Positions 24,320 to 32,588 of a stretch of DNA of 64,000 nucleotides are shown one piece after another (position 1 is the first letter of the stretch; every line of letters begins with the position of its first letter). Under the pieces are notes generated by a model. It worked only from the letters and a program-made list of their open reading frames with translations, ran no database searches and had not been told where the DNA came from. A program made the translations under genes and the position numbers. Origin of the DNA: Fimenecus sp964557975 (GTDB lineage Bacteria > Bacillota > Clostridia > Oscillospirales > Acutalibacteraceae); NCBI GenBank assembly GCA_964557975.1, contig CAZLCG010000005.1, positions 1 to 64,000 of the forward strand, given 5' to 3'.

Positions 24320-26440
24320 GTGATTATGTGCCAAGATGATTCGCAAAAACAAAAAATACTGATTGTTGATGATTCCGAAATTAACCGCTCCATTTTAGCG
24401 GATATTTTGTCGGAGGAATATGACACAATTGAGGCGGCGGACGGTGTGGAAGCGATTGAAACGCTTGAAAGGCATACCGCTGATTTTTCCGTTGTTCTGC
24501 TGGATTTGGTAATGCCGCGAAAAAACGGATTTGAGGTGCTGAACGAAATGAACGCGAGGGGTTGGATCGACAAAGTTCCCGTCATTATCATTTCGGCGGA
24601 GTCAGACCCCAAGCAGATAGAAAAGGCATATGATTTGGGAGTTACCGACTTTATATCAAGACCCTTTGACGCGAGGATCGTTCACCGTAGGGTCGTTAAT
24701 ACGGTTTTGCTGTATTCCGAGCAGAAAAAGATGATGAACCTTGTAATAGGTCAAATCAATGAAAAAGAAAGATTGAACGGCATAATTGCGGATATTATGA
24801 GCCATATTGTTGAATTCAGAAACGGCGAAAGCGGTCAGCACATTATGCATATTCGCGTCTTTACCGAGGTAATACTTACTTACCTGCAGCGTATGACGGG
24901 GCGTTACGAACTTAAAAAACAGGATATTTCGCAAATCAGCTTGGCGTCGGCTCTTCACGATATAGGAAAGCTTGCGATTGACGAAAAGCTCCTCAATAAG
25001 CCGGGCAAGCTGACAAATGAGGAATTTGAGGTTATGAAAACTCATGCGGCGGCAGGCGCGCAGATGCTTGAAAAGCTGCCTGACTGTCAGGAAACGCAGC
25101 TTGTAAGAACCGCATACGAGATATGCCGCTGGCATCATGAAAGGTATGACGGGCAGGGCTATCCGGACGGGCTTCGGGGCGATGAAATTCCCATTTCCGC
25201 TCAGGCGGTCGGGTTGGCGGACGTATATGACGCGCTGATAAGCGAGCGAAGCTATAAAAAGGCTTTTTCTCACGAAACGGCGGTTCGGATGATCTTAAAC
25301 GGCGAGTGCGGCGAATTCAATCCCCTCTTGACGGAGTGCTTTAAGCAGGCGGAGGGCATTTTGAATACCGAGTTTATCCGTTTAAAATCCGATAAAAGGA
25401 GCATAACGCGCAACGGACTTGCAAGAGAATTTCTTAATGGGGAAAACGCCTTTGCTTCGGAGCGTTCCTTGTATCTTGTAGATCTGGAACGGATGGAATA
25501 CGGGTTCTTTTCCGCTATTACGGATGATATTCAGTTTAAATATACCGCTTCAACCGACACGCTCAGCCTGTCGCCGTGGAGCGCTGAAAAGCTGGGCGTC
25601 GACGAGATGCTTACCGACCCCCTGCGGCATGAAAGCATTATTAAAATTTTGGGCGAGACTGCCTGCGGCGATATTAAAAATGAGATACTTAACAGTCAGT
25701 CCGAACACCGCGTTTTTCGTTATGAATGTCCCTTTCTTATAAATAATAAGCGCTGTTGGTACCGTATTACGGCGCAGGTAAAGCGGAAGAACGGCGAAAT
25801 TTCGGCGGTTGTGGGAAAAGCGGTTGATATTAACGATTCGCATATGCAGATAGACGCGCTTGAAAAACGGGCTTCTTACGATGACAAGACTGAGCTTTTA
25901 AATCACGCCGGCGCCAAGGCTCAGATAATCAAACGGCTTGAAATGACCCCCGACGGCATTTTTTCGCTGTCGGTTTTCGACGTGGACTGCTTTAAAGCGG
26001 TTAACGATACATACGGGCATATTTTCGGGGACGGCATTTTAAAGGGTGTTGCTAAAAAAGCAAGACAGGGCGTACGCGGAAACGACATTGTCGCGCGGAT
26101 AGGCGGCGATGAGTTCTTGATTTTTATGGAATACAAGAACGAAGCGGAAACAGAAGGGGTTATTAACCGTATTTTTAATTCCCTTAACGGGGAATATGAG
26201 AATGTAAATATTTCCGTTTCAATGGGAACGGCAACATCGCTTACGGCAGGCAATAAATATAAAGCCCTGCTTTTAGCGGCGGATCAAGCGCTGTATTGCG
26301 CAAAACGCGCGGGACGCTGTAAATGCCTGTTTTATGACGACACTATGAAGGATACGCTTTCCGCGTCTTCCGACGAAAATAAGGAGGATACGCAGCAGCT
26401 GCAGCCTGTTCACAGAACCGACGCTCCCTGCGACGGCTGA
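24320..26440 (+). CDS. response regulator with HD-GYP, PAS-like and GGDEF domains
   Basis: A 706-residue cyclic-di-GMP enzyme. Residues 10-130 are a receiver domain: acidic pair D17-D18, phosphoacceptor D62 in VVLLDLVMPR, but the usual Lys of the K-P-F motif is Arg (SRPFD). Residues ~160-340 are HD-GYP: ALHDIGKL at 211-218 and HHERYDGQGYPDGL at 272-285, apparently active phosphodiesterase. A PAS-like region follows (FRYECPFLINNKRCWYRI). The C-terminal GGDEF domain has an intact RIGGDEF near residue 595. So synthesis and breakdown of c-di-GMP sit in one protein. A GTG start is annotated; an ATG two codons later is also possible. No kinase gene is adjacent. Confidence 0.93.
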   Translation: MIMCQDDSQKQKILIVDDSEINRSILADILSEEYDTIEAADGVEAIETLERHTADFSVVLLDLVMPRKNGFEVLNEMNARGWIDKVPVIIISAESDPKQIEKAYDLGVTDFISRPFDARIVHRRVVNTVLLYSEQKKMMNLVIGQINEKERLNGIIADIMSHIVEFRNGESGQHIMHIRVFTEVILTYLQRMTGRYELKKQDISQISLASALHDIGKLAIDEKLLNKPGKLTNEEFEVMKTHAAAGAQMLEKLPDCQETQLVRTAYEICRWHHERYDGQGYPDGLRGDEIPISAQAVGLADVYDALISERSYKKAFSHETAVRMILNGECGEFNPLLTECFKQAEGILNTEFIRLKSDKRSITRNGLAREFLNGENAFASERSLYLVDLERMEYGFFSAITDDIQFKYTASTDTLSLSPWSAEKLGVDEMLTDPLRHESIIKILGETACGDIKNEILNSQSEHRVFRYECPFLINNKRCWYRITAQVKRKNGEISAVVGKAVDINDSHMQIDALEKRASYDDKTELLNHAGAKAQIIKRLEMTPDGIFSLSVFDVDCFKAVNDTYGHIFGDGILKGVAKKARQGVRGNDIVARIGGDEFLIFMEYKNEAETEGVINRIFNSLNGEYENVNISVSMGTATSLTAGNKYKALLLAADQALYCAKRAGRCKCLFYDDTMKDTLSASSDENKEDTQQLQPVHRTDAPCDG

Positions 26441-26806
26441 AATTTGCCGCAGGCTCTTTTAAAGGTCGGGCTAAGCCTTAGCGTTTCCGCGATTTAAATT
26501 TTTAAAACGCGCGGGCTGTGAGTTCTTGTGTATAGATGAAATGCAGACTGTAAAGAAAAGTCAGTTTTTCTTGAGCTTAATCATGTAATAAGCGGTTAAA
26601 GGACAGCCGACTTGCTTATCCGAAAACGATTTGTTTCGGGGCAAGTTGTATCGGCTGTCTTTTTTGCTTTCGGCGCAGAATTTATTTCGATTTTCTGCGG
26701 ATAAAATAATTGCCGTAACGGCTGTTAAAATAATTCAAAAAAATTGTATAATACTATATAAGAACAATTCTCATAAACATAAAAAATATGAAAGGAAGGA
26801 AGTTAA
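26441..26806 (+). terminator. intergenic region with large terminator hairpin (26601-26665)
   Basis: No gene seen. GACAGCCGA pairs with TCGGCTGTC, enclosing ACTTGC/GCAAGT and CCGAAA/TTTCGG stems, followed by TTTTTT. A TATAAT at about 26747 may be the -10 of the fructose operon but its -35 is poor. Confidence 0.6.
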
Positions 26807-27709
26807 GTGGTTTATACGGTTACGTTTAATCCGGCGGTGGATTACGTTGTAAGAACCGACAGACTTAGGTCGGGGGAGGTAAACCGCGCCGAGAGCGAGG
26901 AAATTTTTTTCGGCGGAAAGGGCGTTAACGTGTCGCTGATGCTTAATAATCTTTCGGTAAAGTCAAGGGCGCTGGGCTTTATTGCCGGATTTACGGGCAG
27001 GGCGATTGAACAGGCTTTGAAAAACGACGGCGTAGAAACCGATTTTATTGAACTTAAAAAAGGCTTTTCACGAATAAATGTTAAAATAAAATCAGATAAT
27101 GAAACTGAGCTTAACGGTCGGGGACCCGAAATCGGCGATCGGGATATTGAGAGGCTGTATGAGAAGCTCGAAAGCCTTGCCGACGGCGATACGCTTGTGC
27201 TTGCGGGGAGCGTGCCCGATACAATGCCAGATAATATCTATGAGGAAATCCTCAAAAGGCTGTCGGGCAGAAATATACGCGCTGCCGTTGACGCTTCGGG
27301 CAGGCTTCTTGTAAATGTTCTTAAATATAAGCCGTTTCTCATAAAGCCCAATAATTTTGAACTCGGAGAAATTTTTTCAAAGAAATTCAAAAATAACGGG
27401 GAAATAATTGAAGCCGCGGCGCAGCTTCGGGAAATGGGCGCTCAAAATGTGCTTGTTTCAATGGCGGACAGCGGCGCGATACTGATTGACAGCAACAAAA
27501 AAACGCATATAATCGGCGCGCCGAAAGGAACCGTCGTCAATTCCGTAGGCGCGGGGGATTCGATGGTTGCAGGCTTTATCGCAGGCGTTATAAAAAACGG
27601 CGATTATGATTTTGCGCTAAAGCTCGGCGTCGCGGCAGGGAGCGCAACCGCATTTTCAGCGGGAATTGCCGACAGAAAAACAGTTGACAGGGTATTTCAC
27701 AGTATCTGA
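26807..27709 (+). CDS. fruK: 1-phosphofructokinase
   Basis: PfkB-family kinase of 300 residues that phosphorylates fructose 1-phosphate, made by the PTS, to fructose 1,6-bisphosphate. Seen: the N-terminal VTFNPAVDYVV, the GGKGVNVSLML sugar-binding motif, and the C-terminal nucleotide motif NSVGAGDSMVAGFIAG with the catalytic Asp. The GTG start has AGGAAGGAAG upstream. It is the first gene of a four-gene operon with IIABC, HPr and enzyme I, which specifies fructose over tagatose 6-phosphate as substrate. No FruR regulator gene is next to it. Confidence 0.93.
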   Translation: MVYTVTFNPAVDYVVRTDRLRSGEVNRAESEEIFFGGKGVNVSLMLNNLSVKSRALGFIAGFTGRAIEQALKNDGVETDFIELKKGFSRINVKIKSDNETELNGRGPEIGDRDIERLYEKLESLADGDTLVLAGSVPDTMPDNIYEEILKRLSGRNIRAAVDASGRLLVNVLKYKPFLIKPNNFELGEIFSKKFKNNGEIIEAAAQLREMGAQNVLVSMADSGAILIDSNKKTHIIGAPKGTVVNSVGAGDSMVAGFIAGVIKNGDYDFALKLGVAAGSATAFSAGIADRKTVDRVFHSI

Positions 27710-27726
27710 TTAAAGGAAGACGGTAA

Positions 27727-29664
27727 ATGAGAATTGTTGAGTTGCTTAAAAAAGAGAGTATAGAGCTTGGGCTGTCAATAAACAGCAAGGCGGAGGCCGT
27801 TGACAGACTTGTCGCCTTGCAGGTCAAGGGCGGCAACGTAAAAAACGCAGAGGAATTTAAAAAGGGGATTTTGCTTCGTGAAAAACATTCCTCTACGGCA
27901 GTCGGTGACGCAATAGCCATTCCGCACGCAAAAAGCAAAGCGGTAAACAGGGCGGGGCTGTCCGCAATTACCGCACCCGACGGCGTTGACTTTGACGCAT
28001 TGGATAAAAAACCGTCAAAGCTTCTTTTTATGATTGCCGCGCCCGAGGACGGGGGAGAAACACACCTTGAGGTCCTGTCAAGGCTTATGACAATTTTAAT
28101 GGATGAGAAATTCAGGGATGATTTGCTGAAAGCAAAAAGCGCCGATGAATTTCTTTCGGTTATAGATAAAAAGGAAAGGGGAAAATATCCCGATAAGGCG
28201 TTAAATGAAAAACGGGAAATTGACGGTAACTCAAGCGGGTACAGGGTTCTTGCCGTTACCGCGTGTCCTACGGGCATAGCGCACACTTATATGGCGGCGG
28301 AGGCTCTTGAAAACGCCGGCAAAAAAACAGGATGTCCCCTGAAAGCTGAAACCAACGGCTCGGGCGGCGCGAAGAACGTTTTAACCCGTGAGGAAATCGC
28401 CGAAGCGGAAGGAATAATAATTGCCGCCGACAAAACGGTTGATATGTCGCGCTTTGACGGCAAAAGGCTTATAAGCGTTCCCGTTTCGGACGGTATCAGG
28501 AAGCCCGAGGAGCTTATCGGCAGAATTTTAAGCGGCGACGCGCCGATATATCATTATTCCGGAGACAGAAAAGAGGTTTCGTCGGGTGAACGGGAAACCT
28601 TCGGCAGAGAGCTTTACAAGCATCTTATGAACGGTGTTTCAAATATGCTGCCTTTCGTTGTCGCGGGCGGTATATTTACAGCGATCGCGTTCCTTGCCGA
28701 TACTCTTTCGGGCGCTCCGCAGGACGCCGACTTCGGCTCTTACACGGCGTTTGCAAGATTTTTTAAGACAATCGGCGGTTACGCATTTAACTTTATGATT
28801 CCTGTTCTTGCAGGGTATATAGGCAAAAGCATTGCCGACCGCCCCGGGCTTTTGGTCGGCTTTGTCGGCGGATTTCTCGCAACAACGGGTTCTACGTTTT
28901 CCAATGCCGAAAGCGGCGTTCCGTCGGGCTTTTTAGGCGCGCTTTTCGCAGGCTTTGTCGGCGGTTATTTAATGCTCGGCATTGAAAGAATGTGCGGCAG
29001 ACTGCCGAAATCCCTTGAGGGGGTTAAGCCTGTGCTTATATATCCATTACTCGGATTGGGCGTTATTGCGGTTATTATGTGCGCGGTAAACCCCGTTATG
29101 GGCTTTTTGAATACCGCGCTTACGGAATTTCTTAACTCAATGGGTTCGGGCAGTAAGGTGCTTTTGGGCGGTGTGCTTGGGGCTATGATGTCTATTGATA
29201 TGGGCGGTCCGTTTAACAAGGCGGCGTATGTATTCGGCACGGCGGCTATAGCCTCGGGCGGTTACGATATTATGGCGGCCGTTATGGTAGGAGGAATGGT
29301 GCCTCCGCTTGCCATCGCGCTTTCAACAACATTCTTTAAAAACAGATGGACTGCTCAGGAACGTAAAAACGGTTCGGTAAACTATATTATGGGCTTAAGC
29401 TTTATAACAGAGGGCGCGATTCCCTACGCCGCTTCAGACCCATTGAGGGTCATACCGTCCTGCGCTTTGGGCGCGGCTGTCGCCGGCGGACTTTCAATGT
29501 TTTTTAACTGCACTCTTATGGCGCCTCACGGAGGGATATTCGTTTTTGCCGTTGTCGGCAATTGGCTTTATTACTTGCTTTCGTTGGCGGTCGGCTCGGC
29601 TGTGGGAATGCTTACCTTATCTTTTTTAAAAAAGAAAGTCCCGCAGGAAGTAAACGAAGCGTAA
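27727..29664 (+). CDS. fruA: PTS fructose transporter subunit IIABC
   Basis: A 645-residue fusion that imports fructose and phosphorylates it on C1. IIA is residues 1-145, with the phospho-His in AIPHAKSK. IIB is about 175-280, with the phospho-Cys in VTACPTGIAHTYMAAEAL. IIC follows with about eight to ten membrane segments (LPFVVAGGIFTAIAFL, GFVGGFLATTGST, FITEGAIPYAASDPLR). The order A-B-C is typical of Firmicute FruA. It starts 17 bases after fruK. Regulation by the general catabolite system is likely but no cre site was recognised. Confidence 0.96.
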   Translation: MRIVELLKKESIELGLSINSKAEAVDRLVALQVKGGNVKNAEEFKKGILLREKHSSTAVGDAIAIPHAKSKAVNRAGLSAITAPDGVDFDALDKKPSKLLFMIAAPEDGGETHLEVLSRLMTILMDEKFRDDLLKAKSADEFLSVIDKKERGKYPDKALNEKREIDGNSSGYRVLAVTACPTGIAHTYMAAEALENAGKKTGCPLKAETNGSGGAKNVLTREEIAEAEGIIIAADKTVDMSRFDGKRLISVPVSDGIRKPEELIGRILSGDAPIYHYSGDRKEVSSGERETFGRELYKHLMNGVSNMLPFVVAGGIFTAIAFLADTLSGAPQDADFGSYTAFARFFKTIGGYAFNFMIPVLAGYIGKSIADRPGLLVGFVGGFLATTGSTFSNAESGVPSGFLGALFAGFVGGYLMLGIERMCGRLPKSLEGVKPVLIYPLLGLGVIAVIMCAVNPVMGFLNTALTEFLNSMGSGSKVLLGGVLGAMMSIDMGGPFNKAAYVFGTAAIASGGYDIMAAVMVGGMVPPLAIALSTTFFKNRWTAQERKNGSVNYIMGLSFITEGAIPYAASDPLRVIPSCALGAAVAGGLSMFFNCTLMAPHGGIFVFAVVGNWLYYLLSLAVGSAVGMLTLSFLKKKVPQEVNEA

Positions 29665-29676
29665 GGGGGTAAAAAT

Positions 29677-29940
29677 ATGGTATCGCAAAAAACGACCTTA
29701 AAGAACGCTCAGGGCTTTCATATGCGCCCTGCAGGTCTGTTCGCGAACACTCTGGGAAAATATAAGTGCGACGTCACGATTAAATATAACGGAAACGACG
29801 TTAACGCAAAGAGCCTTATGAATATTATTGCCGTCGGGATAAAATGCGGCAGCGAAATTGAAATAATCTGCGACGGTTCAGATGAAAAAGAGGCGCTCAA
29901 AGAGGCGGTTTCCCTTATTGAAAGCGGGCTCGGCGAATGA
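29677..29940 (+). CDS. ptsH: PTS phosphocarrier protein HPr
   Basis: An 87-residue HPr. The phosphorylated His is in QGFHMRPAGLF, and the regulatory serine region is NAKSLMNIIAVG, matching the HPr-kinase site of Firmicutes, so it could act in catabolite repression as well as transport. It lies 12 bases after fruA and overlaps enzyme I by ATGA, so the operon carries its own complete phosphoryl chain. Whether a second, general HPr exists elsewhere cannot be seen. The usual HPr length is 85-90. Confidence 0.93.
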   Translation: MVSQKTTLKNAQGFHMRPAGLFANTLGKYKCDVTIKYNGNDVNAKSLMNIIAVGIKCGSEIEIICDGSDEKEALKEAVSLIESGLGE

Positions 29941-31661
29941 TCGAATTTAACGGTATAGGCGTGTCCGACGGCATAGGAATAGGCAAGGTATGTATAGTCG
30001 GCAAACAGACGCTTGAATATGAGAATAGAGAAAACTGCAATCCCGAAGAAGAAGCAAAAAGATATAAAAGCGCTCTGAAGCTGTTCTGCGAAAATACGGA
30101 AAAATCCGCCGAAAGGCTCAAAAAGTCCGTCGGCGAAAAGGAAGCGGAAATCCTTTCGGGTCATATTTCAATGCTCAGAGATCCGTATCTGAACGGGGAG
30201 ATCGAGCGACTTATACGGGACGGGAAATCCGCCGAGACGGCTGTGAGCGTAATTCTTGATATGTTTTATGAAGCGTTTTCGGGCGCTGAAGATGAGCTTA
30301 CAAGGCAGAGGGCGGCTGACGTCGGGGACGTTAAATCGGGGATGCTGTCAATCCTGTTGGGCAAAAACAGGTCTTCGCTGACCCGTTTGCCTGCAAATTC
30401 CGTTATTGTCGCAGAGGACTTAACTCCGTCCGAAGCCGCAGGGCTTGATAAAAACAGCGCGGTCGGTATAATAACGGAAACGGGCGGCAGAACCTCTCAC
30501 TGCGCGATACTCGCAAGGGCTATGGGTATTCCTGCCGTGATGAGCGCGGAGGGTATTACCGACAAGTTGTCCGACGGGCAGGATATTATAGTCGACGGCA
30601 CATACGGTAAGGCAGTCGTTGCTCCGAGCGAAGCGGAGCTTTCAAAATACCGTGAAAAGCAGGAAAAATATATAAAGACCAAGGCTGATTTGTTAAAATT
30701 CAAGGGCAGGGAAACCGTTACGGCGGACAATAAGAAAATAGAGCTTTTTTGTAATATCGGCACGCCTGACGGGGCGGTAACGGCAAATGACTGCGGCGGC
30801 GAGGGCGTGGGGCTTTTCAGAACGGAGTTCCTTTTTATGGACAGGGAGTCTGCGCCCGACGAGGAGGAACAGTTTGAAGCCTATAAAAAAGCGGCTCTCA
30901 TTATGAAAAATAAGCCTGTAATAATAAGAACCCTTGACGTCGGCGGAGATAAAAATATTCCGTATCTTAATCTGAAAAAAGAGGAAAACCCGTTTTTAGG
31001 CTTTCGCGCTGTAAGGTATTGCCTAAAAAATGCCGACCTTTTTAAAACTCAGCTCAGGGCAATATTAAGGGCGAGCGATTTCGGCGACATACGCATTATG
31101 CTCCCGCTTGTCACAAGCGTTTCAGAGGTTCGTAAAGTAAAAGACATTGTCAGAGAAATCGGGGCGGATTTAAAGAATAACGGCGTGACGTTTAACGAAG
31201 AAATTAAGCTTGGGGTTATGATTGAAACCCCTGCGGCAAGTCTTATTGCGGATTTGCTTGCGGGAGAGGCGGATTTTTTCAGTATAGGATCAAATGATTT
31301 GACGGGCTACACCTTATCAGCCGACAGGGGAAATTCCGATGTCGCATATATGTGCAATACCCTGCATCCCGCGGTGCTTCGCTCAATTAAGAACACAATA
31401 GAATGCGCGAACAGGGCGGGGATTCCCGTCGGAATGTGCGGCGAAGCGGCGGCGGACAAAAGGCTCATTCCGCTTTTAATATCCTTCGGGCTTCGGGAAT
31501 TCAGCGTGTCGCCCTCGGAGTTTCTGTCGGTAAGGAAAGAGATCGCGCAGTGGTCAAAGCCGCTTGCGGATGAAATCGCAAATGACGTTATGTCAATGAA
31601 CACGGCGGAGGAAATTGAGAAATATTTTGCCTGTCTGCAATCGGGCGCGTGTTCCGTTTAA
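29937..31661 (+). CDS. ptsI: PTS enzyme I (phosphoenolpyruvate-protein phosphotransferase)
   Basis: A 574-residue enzyme I that passes phosphate from PEP to HPr. The N-terminal HPr-binding helices are followed by the active His in TGGRTSHCAILARAMGIPAV. The C-terminal PEP barrel has GLFRTEFLFMDR, IIRTLDVGGDK, FFSIGSNDLTGYTLS and the Cys of GIPVGMCGEAAAD. Length is typical. Start overlaps the HPr stop. Last gene of the fructose operon; a terminator follows within 10 bases. PEP may be supplied by the PPDK encoded upstream. Confidence 0.96.
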   Translation: MIEFNGIGVSDGIGIGKVCIVGKQTLEYENRENCNPEEEAKRYKSALKLFCENTEKSAERLKKSVGEKEAEILSGHISMLRDPYLNGEIERLIRDGKSAETAVSVILDMFYEAFSGAEDELTRQRAADVGDVKSGMLSILLGKNRSSLTRLPANSVIVAEDLTPSEAAGLDKNSAVGIITETGGRTSHCAILARAMGIPAVMSAEGITDKLSDGQDIIVDGTYGKAVVAPSEAELSKYREKQEKYIKTKADLLKFKGRETVTADNKKIELFCNIGTPDGAVTANDCGGEGVGLFRTEFLFMDRESAPDEEEQFEAYKKAALIMKNKPVIIRTLDVGGDKNIPYLNLKKEENPFLGFRAVRYCLKNADLFKTQLRAILRASDFGDIRIMLPLVTSVSEVRKVKDIVREIGADLKNNGVTFNEEIKLGVMIETPAASLIADLLAGEADFFSIGSNDLTGYTLSADRGNSDVAYMCNTLHPAVLRSIKNTIECANRAGIPVGMCGEAAADKRLIPLLISFGLREFSVSPSEFLSVRKEIAQWSKPLADEIANDVMSMNTAEEIEKYFACLQSGACSV

Positions 31662-31667
31662 TATTTT

Positions 31668-31706
31668 ACAGTGGTAAAGCCTTATAAAGGTTTACCGCTG
31701 TTTTGT
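31668..31706 (+). terminator. terminator of fructose PTS operon
   Basis: ACAGTGGTAAA with TTTACCGCTGT (one G-U pair), then TTTTG. A second hairpin, AAACCTC with GAGGTTT then TTTGTTTT, lies at about 31727-31770. The stretch to 32015 has no convincing gene. Confidence 0.85.
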
Positions 31707-31959
31707 CTGTGTTACACACAATAATAAACCTCCTTTGGTACGAAGAAAACGCCAAAAGAGGTTTTTGTTTTATGTATAAATGTTCCGACTTATATTTGCA
31801 GGCTCTTTCAGCTGCCTGTGGGGTTTCGGAAGAACATAATGTAATAAATCGGGATAGGTTATCTTTTCCCATCTTTTTGACTTTTCAAATGAATTTAATC
31901 ACATAAAAAGCAACTTTTCAATATGTTTTTATCGGCATTTTTCTGACTTTTCAATAAAA

Positions 31960-31998
31960 ATATGCACCTCCAAAATTTCTGAATTTCGGGGTGCATAT
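31960..31998 (-). terminator. terminator of the phosphotransferase pseudogene
   Basis: ATATGCACC pairs with GGTGCATAT, with AAATT/AATTT inside; on the minus strand it is followed by TTTTTATT. Confidence 0.75.
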
Positions 31999-32015
31999 TA
32001 AACCACGGCTGAATT

Positions 32016-32531
32016 TTACTTCAGCATCTGATCAAGAATATCAATATTCGTTTTTGCCAATTCTTCATATTTATCAAGCTTACTGAAATAATTTATACAG
32101 ATAATTTGAATCGAATAAATTACATATTTAATTGCTGATTTTTCCGAAGAAGTCAGCGGAGTTATACTTTCATAGCCGTCAATAACGGTATTTAATATTT
32201 TTCTCCATTCATTCAAACCTACGTCTTTTGAATAAATTTCCGATAGAATTGAGGTTGCCGAATAACAAATGTCAAATATTTTGACATTATATTCACTTAA
32301 ATCAAAATCAAGAAAGCCTTTGAAAACACCGTTATCAAAAATAATATTTGAGGGATTGATGTCCCTATGAATAACTTGCTTTGGTAATTTATCATAAAAA
32401 AGGATGAACGGCAGGCGTAACGGATGTTGGAAAATAATGACAGATATTTAAGATGCATCGGAATAAAAAATGAACCGTTTGTAAATTTATAGCTTTGTTT
32501 TACAAGAAATTGTTGATTTATAATAAAATTT
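32016..32531 (-). pseudogene. truncated, frameshifted aminoglycoside phosphotransferase-like gene
   Basis: The C-terminal part of a choline/aminoglycoside-kinase-like protein is clear: VIHRDINPSNIIFDNG is the catalytic loop and GFLDFDLSEYNVKIFD the metal-binding DFD region, followed by a helical tail ending DILDQMLK. Upstream, a stop interrupts this frame, while the neighbouring frame continues with MHLKYLSLFSN, so a frameshift near 32430 is likely. No N-terminal lobe is found. The gene is therefore broken at both its start and middle. Two intact relatives of the same fold lie near 40.5-42.4 kb on the same strand. Confidence 0.65.
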
Positions 32532-32588
32532 TTAGTAAAATTAAAATAATGCTGTAACTAAAAATAACGGCAAAACGGAGATGATTTT

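Noticed and set aside
26631..26852. 73-codon frame upstream of fruK
   Set aside because: It begins inside the terminator hairpin, has no ribosome-binding site and runs into fruK out of frame.
31703..31906. 67-codon plus-strand frame after the PTS operon
   Set aside because: It overlaps a second terminator-like hairpin, lacks a ribosome-binding site and matches nothing known.
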